Of a DNA stretch of 64,000 nt, positions 47,511 through 61,095 are shown in pieces. The number at the start of each line of letters is the position of its first letter. Position 1 is the first letter of the stretch. Under the pieces are notes generated by a model. The model saw only the letters and a program-made list of their open reading frames with translations, ran no database searches and was not told the DNA's origin. The DNA is taken from positions 76,008,200 through 76,072,199 of the forward strand of contig CM076259.1 in the NCBI GenBank assembly GCA_038380795.1, in the 5' to 3' direction. Position numbers and translations under genes: made by a program. Source of the stretch: Pyrocephalus nanus (Eukaryota; Chordata; Aves; Passeriformes; Tyrannidae).

Positions 47511-47930
47511 AATCTCTAAAAGGCATTGGAGCAAAGCTTAATCCTTGGACACTATGCATATATTAACCTCTATAAAGACTTTGATCAAACCCTTAAATGT
47601 CACCAGCTTCCTTTCTGTTTCTTCCGGGCCATATAACATCACACACAGCACGAGAATTGACCTTTATTGTTTGCAGGCATGCCTGAGGATATTTACATCA
47701 TCCACACACAGCTCAGAGATACCAGTCTCTGTCCCTTAAAAGATCTGAATAACTCACAAGGCATGGAAAGCAGAACTGCATACAACAATTTAGATTAGAA
47801 GGAACTTCTGAAGGTCACACCGTTCACCCCCCATCTTCCCTTTACATCCTTATTTGGTTCAAAGCAGGGACAACTTCAAAGATAGGTCTATCTCCAGATT
47901 AGATCAGATTACTCAGGGCCTTGCCTACAT
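47511..47930 (+). repeat. Left arm of an inverted duplication
   Basis: This arm is the reverse complement of 50110-50517. The outer part, 47511-47745 (from ATCTCTAAAAGGCATTGGAG to CCCTTAAAAGATC), matches the other arm almost base for base; by eye I count about two or three substitutions and one two-base indel. The inner part, 47746-47930, consists of a 14-base insertion and a minus-strand CR1 tail that is clearly less similar, roughly 80-87 percent. The + strand ORF at 47545-47739 lies in the outer part and its matching region in the other arm. Confidence 0.93.
47781..47930 (-). mobile_element. CR1 LINE 3' fragment inside the left inverted arm
   Basis: TTAGATTAGAAGGAACTTCTGAAG, then GGTTCAAAGCAGGGACAAC and TTAGATCAGATTACTCAGGGC are the antisense of a CR1 3' UTR whose tail has lost the ATTCTATG repeats. 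CR1 similarity stops near 47930. Confidence 0.75.
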
Positions 47931-49589
47931 CGGGTCCATGAATCTACTGCTACCAGGATAGAGAAGCCATTTGGTTGAACATGTGAAAGAGCATAAATTC
48001 CCCAGGAGTCATTGTCACGCAGCAGCATTTTGGTATCTAGTTAGTACAAGCAGCTTTCCCAGCTTGTCCATCAACTAACACTGGAAAGCAGGGAAACAGC
48101 ATAGTCACTGACAAAAACAAAAGCAAAAAACTTTTTATTTCACACCAAAGCAAATGCTTTGGTAACAGTATATGCACTCTAAGAAGCACTCAGTCAGTGA
48201 TGCCCATGTTGCCCACAGAGAATAGCAGCTGGAAATATCCACATGCATTTTTTCCACAGATCATGAATGGGAGCTCTGAAGTTTGATTATCCTATTCATT
48301 TTTTCAGAAGTGGAGGTGTCTAATATTGAACCCCTCAGTAGATGGCACAAGCAAGATGTGCCAAATTTTGCCCAGGGGGCATCAGAGGCAGAATGTCTTT
48401 GTCATGAACAGCCAGTTCAATTAACGACTGCATCCGCAGTGTTTTCCACACTGCCAAGGGCTCGGAGGAAAACTAAATGGGATAGAATGGCTAGTTCCTC
48501 TATTGTGTAACTCAAAACCATACTTCCCACAAAGTGTCTGACCCCTCGGCAAGTCCTGTGGGGCCCCAAAATATAACTTCTCTGCTTCCAAGTGGAAATT
48601 CAAGGGAGTCAACTCCCATTCAAATTGTTTCCTTTGAAACAAAAAGGAACAAGGAACTCACTTCACTCACTGCTGTTTGCATGTGACACTGCTGTCACTC
48701 TCCCCTACCAAGCAGGCACTGCTGGGGCACAGTCTCCTGTGAGCAAGAGCATGCACAGCCCCCCTTGCAGAGCGAAATGCATAACAGAGGTAACACATGT
48801 CAAAGACCTCCAGTTACCAAACAGGTAAGTAACTTTCCTCTTAGTGTACCGCATGACTGAGTCCTAATTGAGTATCACATTCCTCCTGGATGCAAAAGCA
48901 AACCATTATGGACAAATGAGTCTAAAAGCCAAAATAAAAATCAGTCAGATAGCTCAAGCACGCCTGACAGACCTATTTAAAGGATTCTGACCATTAGCTA
49001 TCACTTCAGTGATACTTTTCATACTGACATGAAATGTGGCAGAGGGGCTATTTTCTCAGTCTCTTTCTTCTTCACAAAAGGACACAAACTACATACAAAA
49101 TATTCAGAAAAATGCTAGCTATCTTTGTTACCCTCACATCTTCATCTATCTCTAATTTTAGTGTTTGGAGATGGGAAGGGTACATATCTGAGCAGCAAAA
49201 TACTATTTTTGAGGCTTTCAAGGAATAGTCTATATATGAAAAAGATGTGTCTACGTATGGATGATTACACTGATTTTTAATGTTTGGGACCCACATAGAT
49301 TTTGCTGACACAATAAAAAAACTTAGACCCAGGCATTTAAATGTGTGTATGGCATCTTTTCAATGTTTGAGTTTTATGATACATGATACACTTGTCAGCA
49401 AGATTATGAACAGCATAGTTTTTTTTCCTTTGCTGTTACCAAAAAAAAGTGCTGTATCTTAAACCAATGATAATCAATATAGTTTGAAGCCTAGTTTTAT
49501 AAAAAGGTAAAGAACAAAACTTGAGGCTGATTTTGTTTGAAATTAAGCCATTCCTCAGTGTATCTCATTATCTGAACCTTCCTTCATAT

Positions 49590-49624
<35 letters not shown>

Positions 49625-49814
49625 TCTTCACAGTAATGCCTTTCCTTATAACTAAGAAGAAGGCAAATACAAAGAGTGTCTCCCACACGTCCAACCAAAT
49701 GGGTTCTCTATCCCAGTAGCAATCCACTCACTGACTGCTGTTTTCACTGCCATAGGAAAGAAGAGGGGAGTTCCCATACAAACCTCTAACTTGTTTCCAA
49801 CTGCAAGACAGTCG
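47931..49814. other. Spacer between the inverted arms
   Basis: AT-rich sequence without recognised genes; it contains the CA microsatellite at 49590-49621. Small ORFs (60-79 codons) are unremarkable. Confidence 0.5.
49590..49621. repeat. (CA)n microsatellite, about 15 units
   Basis: Uninterrupted CA dinucleotides, a likely length-variable marker. Confidence 0.95.
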
Positions 49815-50275
49815 GGGGGCTGGAGCACATGGAATACAAAGAAAGGAGAACAGAGTTGTTCAGGCTGAAGAGGCAAAAGCAAAGTCAGAATCTTATTGCT
49901 GCCTTCAACTACCTCATGGGAGGTTACTAAGACGGCTGAGGCTCCACAGCCAAAGAATGAGTGGCAGCAGACACAAACAGTAATACAGGAAAATCCAATT
50001 AGATTTTAGGAACGCTTTTGTTGCATAATGAAGGAGGCTGAATGTCAGAAAAGACTAATATGAGAGGCTGTGGTACCTCCCTCTTTGGAGATATCAAAAC
50101 CTGAAGAAGTCAAGGCCCTGAGCAACCTGATCTAACCTGAAGACAGATCTGTTTTTTGAGTTGTTCCTGCTTTGAACCAAATGAGGATGTGAAAAGGAGG
50201 TGGGGGGGTGAACAGGGTGACCTTCAGAAGTTCCTTCTAATCTAAATTCTTGTATGGGTATGCAACTATGCTTTC
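49815..50275 (+). mobile_element. CR1 LINE 3' end in and next to the right inverted arm
   Basis: The CR1 landmarks are GGCTGGAGCACATGGAATAC, GTTGTTCAGGCTGAAGAGG, CCTTCAACTACCTCATGGGAG, AATCCAATTAGATTTTAGGA, TTTGGAGATATCAAAACCTG and CCCTGAGCAACCTGATCTAA, followed by the 3' UTR up to TCTAAATTC. It is longer than the CR1 in the left arm (about 460 against 150 bp), so only its 3' part is shared between the arms. Confidence 0.85.
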
Positions 50276-50517
50276 CATGCCCTGATCTTTTAAGGGACAG
50301 AGACTGGTATCTCTGAGCTGTGTGTGGATGATGTAAATATCCTCAGGCATGCCTGCAAACAATAAAGGTCAATTCTCGTGCTGTGTGATGTTATATGGCC
50401 TGGGAGAAACAGAAAGGAAGCTGGTGACATTTAAGGGTTTGATCAAAGTCTTTATAGAGGTTAATATATGCATAGTGTCCAAGGATTAAGCTTTGCTCCA
50501 ATGCCTTTTAGAGATCT
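50110..50517 (-). repeat. Right arm of an inverted duplication
   Basis: Reverse complement of 47511-47930. The outer part, 50284-50517, is almost identical to the left arm; the inner part, 50110-50283, is CR1 3' sequence with moderate similarity. About 2.2 kb separates the arms. Confidence 0.93.
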
Positions 50518-51232
50518 TAAAAACAAATCACTTCCCTTATTTGACTGTTGGCTGAAACTCCTCTTTTACTGAGGTTATGTCCTCTCTCAATTTATATTCT
50601 TTCTATTCTTCTCAAACAATGAGGTATTAAAGTCTTCATTTGCAAAAAGTAAATGTTTATCCTTTTTGTAATTTAGCTCATCAGTACTGTTCAATGGAAA
50701 CACCAGTGATACAAACTTGAATGACAGTTTTGGGGCTATGTGTATCTATCTCTTCATTAGGACATGGCCCAGTGCCAGTAGCAATCTTCCCACTGCTTTC
50801 AGTGAATTTGAATCAGATCTTTTAGGGCTCGATGCCTAAAAAGAATAGACTCACTGAGTGCACCCAGAGCAGAATTCAAATCTTTGAGTCAGGCATTAAC
50901 ACTACTTTTAACATATCTGGGGACAGTTTTGTGTCTCTTTGTGAGACACGACACAAGTTCCAGAACTTAAACCAGGAGTCTGCAGGCTTGGTCTTGGAAA
51001 CATATAAAACAATTCTATTTAGAGGTTTTTTTAGTAATATGTTTCTAAGAAAGAAAAGTTACCCATGGGAAAGTTTAAAATTTAGCAGTGATTTGTCATC
51101 TGAAAAGATCTGGGTGTCTAGAGATAGCTAGTCACTGCTTGGGCAGGCTAACATTTTAGATCTTGGCTTTCTTGATGTGTTTGGGTTTTTGTCCATCAGT
51201 ACCAGGAAGCACTTCCACATATATCCTGGATC

Positions 51233-51292
<60 letters not shown>

Positions 51293-54200
51293 TCACCACA
51301 GCATCACCCTGAACCACTGAACAGAGGTCATCTTCCAAAATGGACATCATACATGACAGAGCTCACTATCACAGCATTCCCAGGCACATGGAAAGTCTAG
51401 GTTTAATTCTTTTCCCTGGCTGATGGGACTGCAACCTCCCATCTTCATAGAAAGGGCTTATCCATCACCATCCTAGCACAAGAACATCCTCCTGGATGAA
51501 CACAGTAGAATGCAGGAAATGCATCGAAATGTCTTAGGACAAACTTGGGAGTGTGAGTGGGCCTAGTTGTGAAGTTCATTGATTAGAAATGTCACAGAAC
51601 TCCCAGGTAGTTAGCCTGTGTCTGAGATGACTTCCCTTGATTTCAGTTTACAACTGCACATTGAGTGCTTGAGCACTTAGACAACCCTTAGGAGCAGATT
51701 ACATGTACTTTACTATCACCCCTTTTAGATGCAGTAGGGACAAATAAGTACAGCAAGAGAGACAAATCTGAATACTAAGTTTCTTTTACTTTTTATCAGT
51801 GGAACACCAAATGTTTCAGTCTCATAATTAAAGGATATTAAAACTTGCCTATAAAGTTTCTTATTTGTTTGGGCTTGGAGGGCAGATGAAATATGTTGCT
51901 AAATTGGGAACGCATCATCAGTGTTGTCTATTCTATTAGAACTAATGGTAGGTAGAAAAGATGCAGAACTGTAGCATAAAAATTATATCATCCATTTTTG
52001 ACAAATTGTAGTTTTATGGTACCTGTAATTTTGGAATGCCTTCAGTTTTGAGGAACACTAAGATGAGATCATTTAGATATTATTGACTCTGCCATTATGG
52101 CATCAGTCATAAGTATTTAAAGCACTTAACCCTCCATGAGGAGCGCTGAACTATAAATGGTGTTCTGTAATAAGGACATCCTGCTGTTTTATAGCAGTGA
52201 CACCAGATGTGTGGTCTCTTTCATGGCTGCCTCTAATGATGCAGTAACTTCTGTGGTTCTCATGTTGCTTGGAACAGCAGTTTCATCGAAGACAATGAAA
52301 CTACACCCATGTTAGGATATAGCAAGTGTTGTTTTATTTCTCTATATATTTGAAATCTTTTTAGCTATATTTATTTAGCTATATGTCTTTTCTGGAGTGA
52401 TCTTAACTGAGTTTGGAATTACAGTGAGCAAACTTACAAACTCTTGTCCCTTATAAATCGGAGTTGCAGAATATATATTCATACATGACATCACATTCCT
52501 TTACTATAGCCCATACTCAGCTTTTTCAGCAAGTGGCCTTGTTTTTCAGCAAGTCTGAGCCCTGACTGTTGCAGTGATTACGCAAGAAGCCTCTGCTCAT
52601 TCCTGTAAGTGTGGACATAGCACAATAACTCAGATACCCTCTTAAAACAAACCTGGGCACAATGTTCACAAATCAAACAGCAAATAGAAAAGAAAATCTA
52701 GAGCCTAATATTAAGTTCAGTGATGTCAGTATGAAAATTTCCATGCACTTTGTTAGGTTTTGGGTGAGTCACAAGGCAGATTCAGCTAGTGTTCAGAACA
52801 TGAAATTACAGTTTTAAACTTGCTCTGGTCTAAGTGTGAACACCCCAAAGAACAAACAAAACCAAAAAATGCATTCAGTTCACAGAGACATTTTTTCCTA
52901 ATACTAGCCCTTTCAGTTTAGGATACACCAGCAATCAAGTTTTCATCCCATTTTGCCTTAAGTAAGCACAATTTTTGTACCATTTACAATTTCCAACTCC
53001 CTGTGAATTCCATAGATTCAGCCCTCCAAAGTGCATCCATCTGTAGTTTGTACCCAGCCTGCAGACCATCTCTTCTGAGTTACTGAGAAAGAAGCCCCTC
53101 CCAGATGCTGTTCATCAATGTCAGAGATGGTCATCAATGTCAAAGCATGAGATACATAGGTATACTTCTTGTTAGAACACAGAAGCTATGTTTTACCTAA
53201 CTTAGCTGTCAGAACTCAAGCATTTGCTTAGATATGGTACCCACTGCTGCTTGAAATTATGTAGAGGATGTGAGACCTCTGCATGGGGCCATAACATGTG
53301 ACACAAGATATGTGTCACAGCAGGGCTTCAGCATGATAAAAGGCATGCACCCTTGTGAAATAACAGCTGAGAGCCATGTAGCATTCTATGGGGCATCCCC
53401 AGCATCAGTGGCAAGCTACTTTTGGGCATCCAGGCCATATCCACCAAGTTAGGCAAAGGAGTTTCTGTATTGTGTTGCAAATATCAACCTGGCCTATAAG
53501 GGTACATTGACACCACTAAGTAGGAGAAAGGCTAGGATATGATCCCGGCATTTTGAGTCTATGCAATGTAAACTGTGCCTTGTGCACATAGATGAGGACT
53601 AGCTTCCACAAAAGCACACTGCCTGCCTCGACCAACCACACCTCTTGGTCCTGGATCTCCTGTGGGTCTTACGATGGGTTGCTGTAGTCTTAGAAAATAC
53701 TGTTTGTGTGTGGGTGCCTGTGTTTCCAGCTCAAATGAAAGAACATGAGAACTGTACTGCAGTTCATACATGTGGTAGCACTGAACTGAGCACATATGTT
53801 ATTATACCCTTGAACATGGCACGAGAGGTATATGGTTGTGCAAGAGAAGGCAAAGCCAACCAGGGTGGCACTAGAGAGCTGCACAGGACACAGAGTATCC
53901 CAAATATGCAGTCTTGCCTGCACTGCCTGTTGGGAGTCTCTGGAATGCACTGGCCACCACACCCTGCCAGGACATTGCGATGGGGAAAGCACTCTGAGTG
54001 ACCAAACACAATTCAGGGAACAAGCCAACAATATAGCACCATGAACCACTTGAAGTCCCATGCTTGTGCCTTTTCTCACTTTTATTAAATAATGTAGATC
54101 TATCTTCAGTGTCTACTGGTTAGTAGACCCTGTTGATGCTAGGGTTAGAAATGTATGCCTTTACAAATATACTTACATTTATAACTTTTCAAATACAGAA

Positions 54201-57200
54201 AAAAATTCATATTATTTTGTGCTAGACTGTATCCAGGTTGGATAAAAGGATTTGGATGAGCCATTCTGCTCAGTCTTCCTGGAACTTAGAATGCTGTAGC
54301 TCCCACCATGATGTGGTGCTCACACCATACAAAGCACCACATTCAATAGCATTCCTTCTAAGACATGTGAGATCAGTATATTTATTGATGTAAGCTACAT
54401 CCCATGTAGAGTAGATGGTCTGTGCTTAATGTGTACGCTCCCAAAAAACAAGAGTTAATGAGAATTAAGCACTTAATACTGGGTAAAGTCTGTTCCCGGC
54501 TAGAGTAAAACTAATCTAAATCAGTACTACGACACACTACTACTTTGAGTTTCAATGGCCTTCCTATTGTGGGAGTGAGAGGGCTCTGGGGAAGCAGATC
54601 ATCAGGATATTGATTTAATATCAGTTCTGATTTAAGTTTCTTGCAACAAAGTGGGTTATGCTGACTCTCAGCCTCTGTGGGTTGTTATTTGGATTCTAGA
54701 TAAACAAAACAATGGTTCATTAGAAAGACATGAGCACTTTTGTTTTGTCTTCCCATGGCAGGAGAATATGCCTTACATTTGCTGTCCTGTTTAAAATTTT
54801 AAAGATCGAAAATCATAGGTACTTTATATATGATACATTCCCAAATCAGCTCAAAATATACTTCATGAATATTGCTGCTGGAAGAGGAGGCATACTTTCA
54901 AATGGCTTTGCTCTTCATAAACAAGTTTTCTTTTTACAAGTGAATACACAGATCATTTTGTGACTACTCTACTGCAAGCTTCCGTCAGCAAACCTGAGTA
55001 TTTGTGGCTTTCACAGTATCATTACTTTTTTATGTGAAGCAGCTCATCCACAAATGTCTGCAGGACATCAGTATATTGTGAGTATTTTGCACATATTATG
55101 AGGAAATATCTCCTGGATTTTCTAGGATGCTTTAGTCCCCAGATATGGATTACTATTATTTTTTTGGTAGTACTTTTTCTTTGCTGAGATAAACACCCAG
55201 AAATCATCCATCTGCTGAGAGAAAGTAGCTTAGCTTGTTGTCCCTAAGGAGGGACAGCCAGAGCTATCAGCTCCCAGTATTGTAATAGCAAAATTTTTGT
55301 TGTGATAAAAATAAAGCTGGTCTGAGCTGTAATGCAGGCTACCTCTTGTGGTGTTCAAGCAAGACTTGTGGTATTTGGAGTCAAATTAACGTGAGGAGAA
55401 GTCATTTCAGTTTGCCATGAATTTAGTCTGCACAAAATACTTTCATTATTCATTGTATAGGATTACATTCTTTCTTTCTGTAATAGAATTTATTTTTATT
55501 TTGCCTATCAGTCTCACTTGTCCTATCCCTGTGCATTATTTGTCCCCTCCCCATTATTATAACATCTTGTTTCTCTTTGTGGTAAGAAATCTCTGTGGAT
55601 TTTTCATAAATCTATTATAACCTTATGGGAAATTGTTCAATCTGTTTTTACTGGGATTTTATTTGTGTGTGTTTTCTACTTACTGAATTCCTTTCAAATT
55701 TCAGAGAAAAATAAGATCCTAGCACTGATACTTGCAGGTTGTCTGATTTTGAAGGAAAAATTAAATCATCTACAAACTGTCCCTGAAATTTAAATCCAGC
55801 TTAGGCAGCATCACTGAATCTAACTTGTCATGTCTTTAAAAACATTAAAGTATAGAGCTTTCATTTGACTTCGTTTTACAGTGAAGGTGTATTTCAGAAA
55901 GTTATTCCAAAGTAGCAGCTGTGACAAACATAGTGTTTTGGAAAAGCAGTTAACTGAAATATCACCAAGATTAAACTGCTCTGAAATTCTTGTTACACTA
56001 CTTTTTCAGGAATACAGCATGATCATCCAATGGACTGATACAAAAAGAGACACTTAGAATTGTATTTTGTGCACTATGGTTTGTGTTGCGCCTAGAAAAC
56101 TTAAAAACTAGGATTTTCAGTGCCTGTATCTTCAAGCCATATTCAAGGGCACCTTGATTTAGCTGTAACCAGTGCCCCAGTGTATAGTCATAGTTTTATT
56201 TCTCTTCTTTGGGGAGAAAATCAGGCTGCCAATGCACATGTCTTTCATGGCAGAATATCTGTCTGGAGAGAGGAAAGCAGATGTATGTATAAGGCTAAAA
56301 ATCCCAAATATAGCTTCTAATAGGTGTGATAATTATTTTCAGGAAAAAGTGATAAGATGCAGTTTAAATCCATGGGGCACGTTGTTCCAATGAATGTGCA
56401 GTGTATTTATTAGGGTACTCAAAGGATTTACATCTGCTCCAAAGTAGTACATCTGCTCTATGACTACAGGCAATTTTAGTTTCTCAGAAAAGTTTCTTGA
56501 AACTATTTTTTAATAAGCTTTAACCTCTTGCATGCTGAGTTGACATATCTAAAAGTGAGTTGCCTCACACAGCCTTCACCGTCAAAGGCTAGGTGGCATC
56601 CAGCTGCTCTGGATGCTCAGGCTGATGTAACACCTCTGGATTGACTACCAGCTCCAGACTGTCAAGACTCAAGTACACACCAACCAAAACCTTTGTAATT
56701 CCTAGTTTCTGGTAAAGGAAATGTGTGTAAAGACTGAATGGGAATCATAAGTCTCCAATAGTACCTGATTTAGATGAGTGGGGGTTGCAGGATGCACTAT
56801 GACATGCAGCAGCAGAGTATAGGATTGTATGTTTATATACACATATTGAATGACTGGCCAGTCCTGAGAAACGGATATGCTTAAAAGAATAGCCCAAAAA
56901 AAGCCCATGTCTACTTTACATAGCCCTACATGCTTTGACCCAAAAAATCTCCTGCCCTATAGATGTCCTCATGCTGGCAGGCTCTAGCTTGGGGGTGCCA
57001 AGGAGGAGTCTCTTAAATCCCCTCCCATCTCTGCGTGCCTGCATGAGTTCACTCATGTTCTCCCTCAAGTGTTTGCAGACTGAAGCTGGAGCTACCATAA
57101 CCCTGGGAGATGGTTAGCAAGCTGGACCACAAACTCATTATACCCCAACAAGGCAGGACAGACAGACCCAAGTCTGAGACAGCTGAAGAGAGAGATTCTG

Positions 57201-58905
57201 TTCTCCACAAAGGAAGAAGAAAAGGGGAGAGAGATAAAATGGAACAAAATAAAATAACACAGTGAAATGAGAAGTAATTAATTTTTCATTGTATTCCATG
57301 GCAAGTTATTACCACTGTGATCAAAAATATTTGAACAGCCTCATCCCTTCCCACAGCTGCTGAATTCATCTGACCAATGCTGCATGACTGTTCCTCTTCA
57401 TATGTGCTCACTTCTGTCTCAAGTTGTGAACTAGAGAGAATGTAATTACTTGCTTGATATTTAGGGCAGGGTAGTCAACAACTGTTTGCTCTGCTGGCAA
57501 ATGAACAGTAGGTCAGGCCACTGCTTAGAAATATCACAGGAGGATGTTGCCGTTCAGAGTGCTGACTCAGGGAGAGGAGGAATGCCAAATGAATGAACAA
57601 TCATCACGGTGTTTTGCTTGGGATGGAAAAGTCAATTAGGATTCTGTAATTCTCCTGCTTCTTGTTCTTCCTTATGGCAATCTTTTCTGCACAACAGCAA
57701 GATGTTAACAGTGCAGAATAAAAGGCATGCTAATAAGTATAATTTTCCTTTTTTTTTTTTTTTCCCATTTGAAAACTATTTGCTTCAAGTTCTTTATTCC
57801 ATTGTACATAACAATTAAATAAAGAAAAAATGGTGCTGAGCTGTTTCTTTCCACAGGACTTTTGATTTTTTTTAAGCCACTGCTCTCTGAGCATTTGCAC
57901 ATTTGAGAGCAATCGTACATTTGCTCCCTTTCTTCCACAAGCACCCAGTCCCCTCTAGGAACTGCTGTTCTTGTATGCAGAGATGTAAGAACAGTGGATA
58001 ACAGCAGAACAGTCTGTCTCAAAATCATTCTCATCTATTTTTTTCTTTTTTATCCCCAGTATTATCTTATTCATTATAAAATATTTCTGTTCCTCTATTA
58101 TTTTTTCCTACTTTTTTTTCTTTTTTAATTCCCTGTTTCTCCTGTTATTGGCTTTGATGGACAGATGAAGTATGATAGCCTGAGACATGTTTGACAGAAT
58201 ATGACTTTGGCCTGCATAAATTACTGTCAAGGAATTTTCAGGGAAGTACTGAAGTAAATTTGTAGTGACTCAAAAATGTGTTATAAATTATAGCATAGTC
58301 TCCACTGCTGAACAATTTGATGGTTAAAGCAATTAAGTGAGTTTATACTTTGAGTGAGTCCTTATAATTTTTCCTTATAGTTTAACTTCTCAAACTGCTC
58401 TGAGGCCTTTAGAGGAAAATATTTTAGAAGGGACGTTTTTCCTCTCCCTTGCCAAAAATCATATTTCTTTTCTGTCAACTGTGTCTTTACTCTCACAGGT
58501 AATTCACAGATGGCAGGTTTTAGTCTTTCCTCGCATACTCTTATCAACTCCTACAGGGAGCAGCTAGGACCCTTCCACCTTGTGCCACTACCTCCTGATC
58601 CTTTTCTACTCCGTGTCACCAAATCTCAGGCTTTTCAAATAACATTCTTGAAATATTCCAATTAAGAGGATAAGAAATGAAAGAGTTCATGAAGCTCGGG
58701 CTCCTTATGGGATACTCTTGAAACTGTTCTTCAGGCAGTGGCCTATATTTTATGCATTCAGTATCAGTGGTAGCTTTGACTCAGTGAGGGTAATCGCCTC
58801 TGTCTGCTGAAAAGTTCCTGACTAGAAAATAGCTAAAATCGACAGAAAATATGAATGTTTCTATTATTATCTGTAGCTCCTTTGTGACACTACCCTTTGT
58901 GAGGC

Positions 58906-58909
<4 letters not shown>
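50518..58909. other. Intronic stretch without recognised genes
   Basis: Apart from the TA/TATG array at 51233-51292 and short T runs (for example 57748-57763) I see nothing to call. ORFs at 53645-54079 (118 codons +, 129 codons -) overlap on both strands in a slightly G+C-richer patch and show no family resemblance. Confidence 0.5.
51233..51292. repeat. Compound (TA)n-(TATG)n microsatellite
   Basis: An alternating TA run merges into consecutive TATG units, about 60 bp in total. Confidence 0.95.

Positions 58910-58953
<44 letters not shown>
58910..58953. repeat. Poly(T) tract, 44 bases
   Basis: Uninterrupted T44. On the minus strand this is a poly(A), but no AATAAA or retrocopy body is recognisable on the side that would be transcribed. 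Confidence 0.95.
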
Positions 58954-58956
<3 letters not shown>

Positions 58957-59592
58957 TTGTAAAGAAGTCTGGATTTACTTTTTATAGACAAAATTGCAAA
59001 TTTTCTAGATTTTTCATTCCATATCCTGGGAAACTGCTTTTCTTAAAATCTGCAGTCTTCACTGTTATGGTAAAACAAATCCCATTTTCCAGCTTTTGTG
59101 ACTGTTACTATATCCTCCAAAACATGATTCAAAAGTTTCTAGATTTTGGAGGCAAGTAAATTGCAGCATGTGTTGCTGTTATAATGTCATTAATTTTATT
59201 ATAGACTCCTGACCATGGAAATACAACTTGTGATCACCAAGTACCTGGTGCGGCCTTGGATGAATCTTTGCTGAAAGGCATCAGCAGGCTAAGGTGGGGA
59301 AGGCACTTTGAAAAAGAGCCAAATAAATAACTGGTGCGCAGCTGCCTCAGTCAGGAGAGTGCTGCCAAGGGGCTGGGCTGTTTTTAAGCTGCCTGTGTGC
59401 AAGGAGCAAGCATCGATCTTCTGTCCAGCTACTGGCTTCCATCAAGAGGGGTAACCGGCAGGATGCTGCATGCCAGCTATAGGCAGCTCTGCAGCAAGTA
59501 ACGCTCGGTTATACCTGTTAGTGCTCAGAGAGAGTTGACAAGAGCAGGCAGGGACTGCCTGGGCATTGAGGAAAGAATGAGACAGGAATATT

Positions 59593-59880
59593 TTACTGTT
59601 CTTTGTGAAGTGGCTCACTAGCTATACATTGCAAATTGATTACTTTGAGTCCTGTAGCTTTGCTTTCACCATCCACCCTGGCCTCACAATCTGCAGCAGA
59701 AGATGCAAAGCACTTTCTTCCTGCATCCCATTTGGGTCTCAAATATGCCATGACAGCATCCTCATCCCTGAAGAGCCATACAGCCTGCGCTCCCTTTGCA
59801 GCCTCTGTGATGCAGAGATCTCTTGCATTAGCACTAAAGGGAAGGGGAAGGGGCAAGGACAGCAAAAAAAAAAAAAAAAA
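59593..59880. other. Segment open on both strands and ending in A17
   Basis: Two + strand ORFs (59605-59916 and 59636-59884) and one minus ORF (59593-59865, 90 codons) overlap in sequence that is richer in G+C than the intron. The segment ends in a purine-rich GGGAAGGGGAAGGGG run and A17 (59864-59880). A retrocopy with a poly(A) tail would look like this, but I recognise no parent gene, no AATAAA and no target-site duplication. Confidence 0.25.
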
Positions 59881-61095
59881 TTAATCAACTTTACGTACAC
59901 AGCTGCCTCAACTTAGGCCTCCTCTCTTCTCTTGGCAGAGTCCAGAAAGTAATGTGTTCCCCTCAGCAGCATGGTGACATAGAGTTCCCAGATGCCAGCA
60001 GCATGCTTGCGGTGGCAGGGAGATGGATGGCAAGCTACAAAGCCTGCCTGAGAGCCATAATAAATACTTGAGCAGTAACACCAAGTCTAGTTGCATGCTG
60101 TGTTTACCTGCTTGATTTAAATACAGCTTGAACTGTGCTATATTGTCACTACTGTTAGGCAGACATGTCTTTGGAGAAGTGGGGAGTCTTATTACCTAAA
60201 GCAGTATTCAAGAAGGGAAAATAGGCTTTTCATTGTGAAGAAGATGCTAGACATGTAGGGGTAATTCTTTGCTTATCCAGTGACAATCTGATTTCAAGTA
60301 ATTTTCTTTACATATTCGTACATATGGGGTATGTATATACATGTTCATCTATATGAGGCATTCCTTTCTGCTCTCCCTTTTTCTATTTGGAATAAAAACT
60401 CTTTGGGACAGACACCGTCTCATTCAGATTCACACAGTATGCCTCAAGTGCTGGCAACTGTGCTCATTCTTATCCATCAGTGTTTGCTCTTTAAATTGTC
60501 CAGATTAGATTCCACAAATGGTTTTGCAGAGTGTATTGAATTTGTGGCAGAGGTGAGCTGGGCACCTTGAATTCATACTGCTCACTGAGTCATGAGGCTC
60601 AGACTCAAGGCTCCAGAAATGTATATCTGCTTGCACTTTTAGCTTCAAAGTGAACCAAAAGCCAAAGGGTGTCCATTTCCTGATTCAGGATTAGATTGAG
60701 CACCAATCTTTCAAGAATGTTTAAATTCATGACTTCTCACCCAGTCATGGCAGAAAACAGGAAACTGATTAGTCTCATTAGATTTTTACTGCTTTAGGAT
60801 AAAATCTTATGAGAACACCTCATTGCTTTGCTGTACTTCAAACCGGACTTAAATTTCCTCCCTCTCTCATAGTGATCCTTGAGCACCAGCAGTAGCTGGA
60901 CCCATACACAACCTCTATGCATCCTGCTTGCATCTGCATGAGTCTCTGGCAGCCTTTAGGAAGTTGTGTGCAGTTGTTCTGTGAGGATCCAATAACTGGG
61001 GTACTTAACTCTGTCCAGAAAGGATAAGAGAATGCAACTTTACATCAGGTCCCCCTGTTCAGTAGGAAGGCAATGAAAGACATATCCAACAACAT

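Noticed and set aside
53559..54079. Overlapping ORFs of 118 (+) and 129 (-) codons
   Set aside because: Open on both strands in a slightly G+C-richer patch; no protein resemblance and no splice or promoter context.
59161..59340. Possible exon after the acceptor-like TTTTATTATAG at about 59205
   Set aside because: The frames close quickly, there is no convincing donor, and the sequence does not match the glypican residues expected after TSLDRL.
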